31,357 nucleotides of DNA. Origin: a virus. Of this stretch, positions 29,676 through 31,357 are shown piece after piece. The notes beneath the pieces were generated by a model. The model saw nothing but the letters and a program-made list of their open reading frames with translations. It had not been told where the DNA came from and did no database searches. Numbering within the stretch: the first letter of the stretch is position 1; every line of letters begins with the position of its first letter. The stretch lies in IMG/VR virus record IMGVR_UViG_3300025630_000032, positions 1 to 31,357 of that record; one strand, written 5' to 3'. The translations under genes and the position numbers were made by a program.

Positions 29676-30949
29676 CGGCACACGATCCAACACTTGGCGA
29701 TAAGCGCACCCTCACCAACTCACAGAGGATCTTCGCGCTATCGAACGCCCGCTTTCCCTGCTTCGTCGGCGGTTTTGGATCGGGCAAGACTGCCGCGGCG
29801 ATGACGCGCGCGATGAGGCTCAAGATTCAGTGCCGGGCGAACGACATTGCCTATTACCTGCCAACTTACCCGCTGATCGAGGACATTGCTTTCCAGCGCT
29901 TCCCCGAACTGTGCGAGCGCAAAGGGTGGGCCTACAAGTTAAACCGGCAAGCTGGCGTGCTTGAGTTCCCCGGAGCGGGCCGGATCTTGTTCCGCAACAT
30001 GGAGCAGCCGCACCGCATCGTCGGATACGAAGTAGCGCATAGCCTGGTCGACGAGATCGACATCATGCCCACGGAAAAGGCCCGCGATGCGTGGAATAAG
30101 ATCATCGCCCGCAACCGGCAGAAGTGTGGGATGGAAAACACGGTTGGCGTCGCCACCACGCCGGAGGGGTTCAAGTTCGTCTATGAGCGCTGGCAGAAAT
30201 CGCCTGCCCCCGGATACGAGCTGATCCGCGCCAAGACCGAGGAAAATGCCGCCAATCTGCCCGATGGCTATATCGACAGCCTGCGCGCGTCCTACCCTGC
30301 AGCCCTGCTCGCCGCATACCTTGAAGGCGAGTTCGTGAACCTTACCAGCGGCAGCGTCTATCCCGAGTTCGATCGGGCGGCGAATGCTTCACGCGAAACG
30401 ATCCAGCCAAGCGAGCCGCTACATATCGGGCAGGATTTCAACGTGGGCCAAATGGCGAGCGTGGTGTTCGTCCTGCGCGATGGCTTGCCGCACGCGGTCG
30501 ACGAGCTGACCGGCATTCTCGACACGCCTGCGCTGATCGCAACGATCAAGCAACGCTATGTCGGCCACGCGATCCACATTTACCCGGATGCGAGCGGCAA
30601 TAACCGCCGCAGCGCGAATGCAAGCGAAAGCGATATCGCCTTGCTCCGACAGGCGCGGTTCAACGTGCTGGTGAACCCGTCGAACCCGGCCGTAAAGGAC
30701 CGCGTGAACGCGATGAACCTCGTCATTTGCAGGCAGGTCGAAGGCGTCGAGGAGCGCCGCCTCAAGATCAATCTCGATCGCTGCCCTTCGTTCGTCGAAG
30801 CGCTGGAAAAGCAGGCATATGACAAGAATGGCGAGCCCGACAAGGCAAGCGGGTTCGACCATCTAAACGACGCGGCGGGCTATTTCGTCGCTTACCGATA
30901 CCCTGTGCGGGCCAGGGCCATGCAGACCATCAAGCTTGGTGGATTTTAG
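29672..30949 (+). CDS. terL: Terminase large subunit
   Basis: A 425-residue packaging motor. Walker A is GGFGSGKT at residues 33-40; Walker B is SLVDEID at 124-130; a coupling motif follows (VGVATTPEGFKFVYERW). The C-terminal RNase H-like nuclease begins near HIGQDFNVGQMASVV with its first Asp, and a later YPDASGNN block carries another acidic residue. It cuts and translocates DNA into the capsid with TerS and the portal. Confidence 0.95.
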   Translation: MTAHDPTLGDKRTLTNSQRIFALSNARFPCFVGGFGSGKTAAAMTRAMRLKIQCRANDIAYYLPTYPLIEDIAFQRFPELCERKGWAYKLNRQAGVLEFPGAGRILFRNMEQPHRIVGYEVAHSLVDEIDIMPTEKARDAWNKIIARNRQKCGMENTVGVATTPEGFKFVYERWQKSPAPGYELIRAKTEENAANLPDGYIDSLRASYPAALLAAYLEGEFVNLTSGSVYPEFDRAANASRETIQPSEPLHIGQDFNVGQMASVVFVLRDGLPHAVDELTGILDTPALIATIKQRYVGHAIHIYPDASGNNRRSANASESDIALLRQARFNVLVNPSNPAVKDRVNAMNLVICRQVEGVEERRLKINLDRCPSFVEALEKQAYDKNGEPDKASGFDHLNDAAGYFVAYRYPVRARAMQTIKLGGF

Positions 30950-30960
30950 GAGCAAGGCAA

Positions 30961-31357
30961 TGAAAGACGTAAACACCCGCCACAAGGATTACACCACCTT
31001 CGCGCCGAAGTGGAAGCGCTGCCGCGATGCCGCCGCGGGGCAAGATGCGGTCCATGCCGCTGGTGAAACCTACCTGCCGAAATTGGGCGCGCAGGAGACG
31101 GAGGATTACAACGCTTACCGCAAGCGCGCGGGGTTCTACAACGCGACCTGGCGCACGATGAGCGGGCTCTTGGGTATGATGTTCCGCAAGCCGCCGCAAG
31201 CCAAACTGGCATCGAGCGTCGAGGCGATGGCGAAGGATATCGACATGGCCGGCACCTCGCTCGAAACCTTTGCCCGCAAGGCCGCGCTTGAAATCCTCGG
31301 TCCTGGCCGCGTCGGCATCCTCGTCGATCATCCGGCGATCGAAGGCGTTACCGCGAT
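30961..31357 (+). CDS. Portal protein, DUF4055-like (3' partial)
   Basis: The first 132 residues are present and the frame runs off the end of the window. The DVNTRHKDYTTFAPKWKRCRD opening, then GETYLPKL, NAYRKRAGFYNATWRTMSGLLGMMFRKPP and ILGPGRVGILVDHP, match DUF4055-type phage proteins that replace the portal gene directly after terL. AGGAG lies about 9 nt before the ATG. Typical proteins of this type are about 450 residues, so about 300 are missing. Confidence 0.85.

Noticed and set aside
29672-31357. cos site near the terminase genes
   Set aside because: No convincing cohesive-end dyad could be identified by eye near terS or terL, so the packaging mode was left open.

Overview
The window is most of a temperate siphophage genome from an alphaproteobacterial host, most likely a sphingomonad (Sphingomonadales). 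The grounds are high GC and dense gene packing with 1-4 nt start/stop overlaps, protein families typical of sphingomonad prophages, and a 17-nt piece of an alphaproteobacterial-type tRNA-Phe 3' end beside the integrase. No host gene is visible. The integrase and attP lie in the middle of the window, with structural genes on both sides, so this looks like the excised or virion form rather than an integrated prophage. The right end stops inside the portal gene and the left end starts inside a fibre-like gene. The rest of the portal and the capsid genes would lie in the missing part.

Layout. (1) 1-13070, rightward late genes: a repetitive Ala/Ser/Gly fibre-like protein, head-tail connector genes, tail terminator, tail tube, an HNH endonuclease, tail assembly chaperones G and G-T joined by a -1 frameshift, tape measure, tail-tip proteins and an S74-chaperoned fibre. 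(2) 13067-16209, membrane proteins and lysis: holin candidates, a GH19-type endolysin whose 3' end was invaded by an endonuclease gene, and nested Rz/Rz1-like spanins. (3) 16227-18798, a leftward accessory operon of seven small genes, two of them sharing a recent ~190-bp duplication that contains an exact micro-inversion. (4) 18822-19093, a candidate promoter and attP. (5) 19040-23251, a leftward early operon: small proteins, YqaJ-type exonuclease, RecT annealase, a likely excision-associated ORF and a tyrosine integrase. (6) 23252-23545, a compact lysis/lysogeny switch: a 77-aa putative repressor gene bounded by two operator pairs of one motif (GTTTMG-N5-CKAAAC), each pair built the same way around a candidate promoter. 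(7) 23544-28580, a rightward early operon: YdaS/Cro-like regulator, a tR1-like terminator, small HTH proteins, HNH-AP2 endonuclease, VRR-NUC nuclease, Toprim primase and D5/P4-type primase-helicase. (8) 28597-28855, an iteron-like repeat cluster, the best candidate replication origin. (9) 28870-31357, packaging: a small ORF, TerS, TerL and the start of a DUF4055-like portal.

How it works together, by analogy with lambdoid phages: the repressor is expected to silence pL and pR. pL drives recombination and integration genes, and pR drives the Cro-like regulator and replication genes. Replication would start at the iterons, and packaging, structural and lysis genes follow as one rightward late block across the missing segment. 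The non-standard points are the operator architecture, the attP arm repeats, the iteron cluster, the endonuclease-driven remodelling of the endolysin and the micro-inversion.
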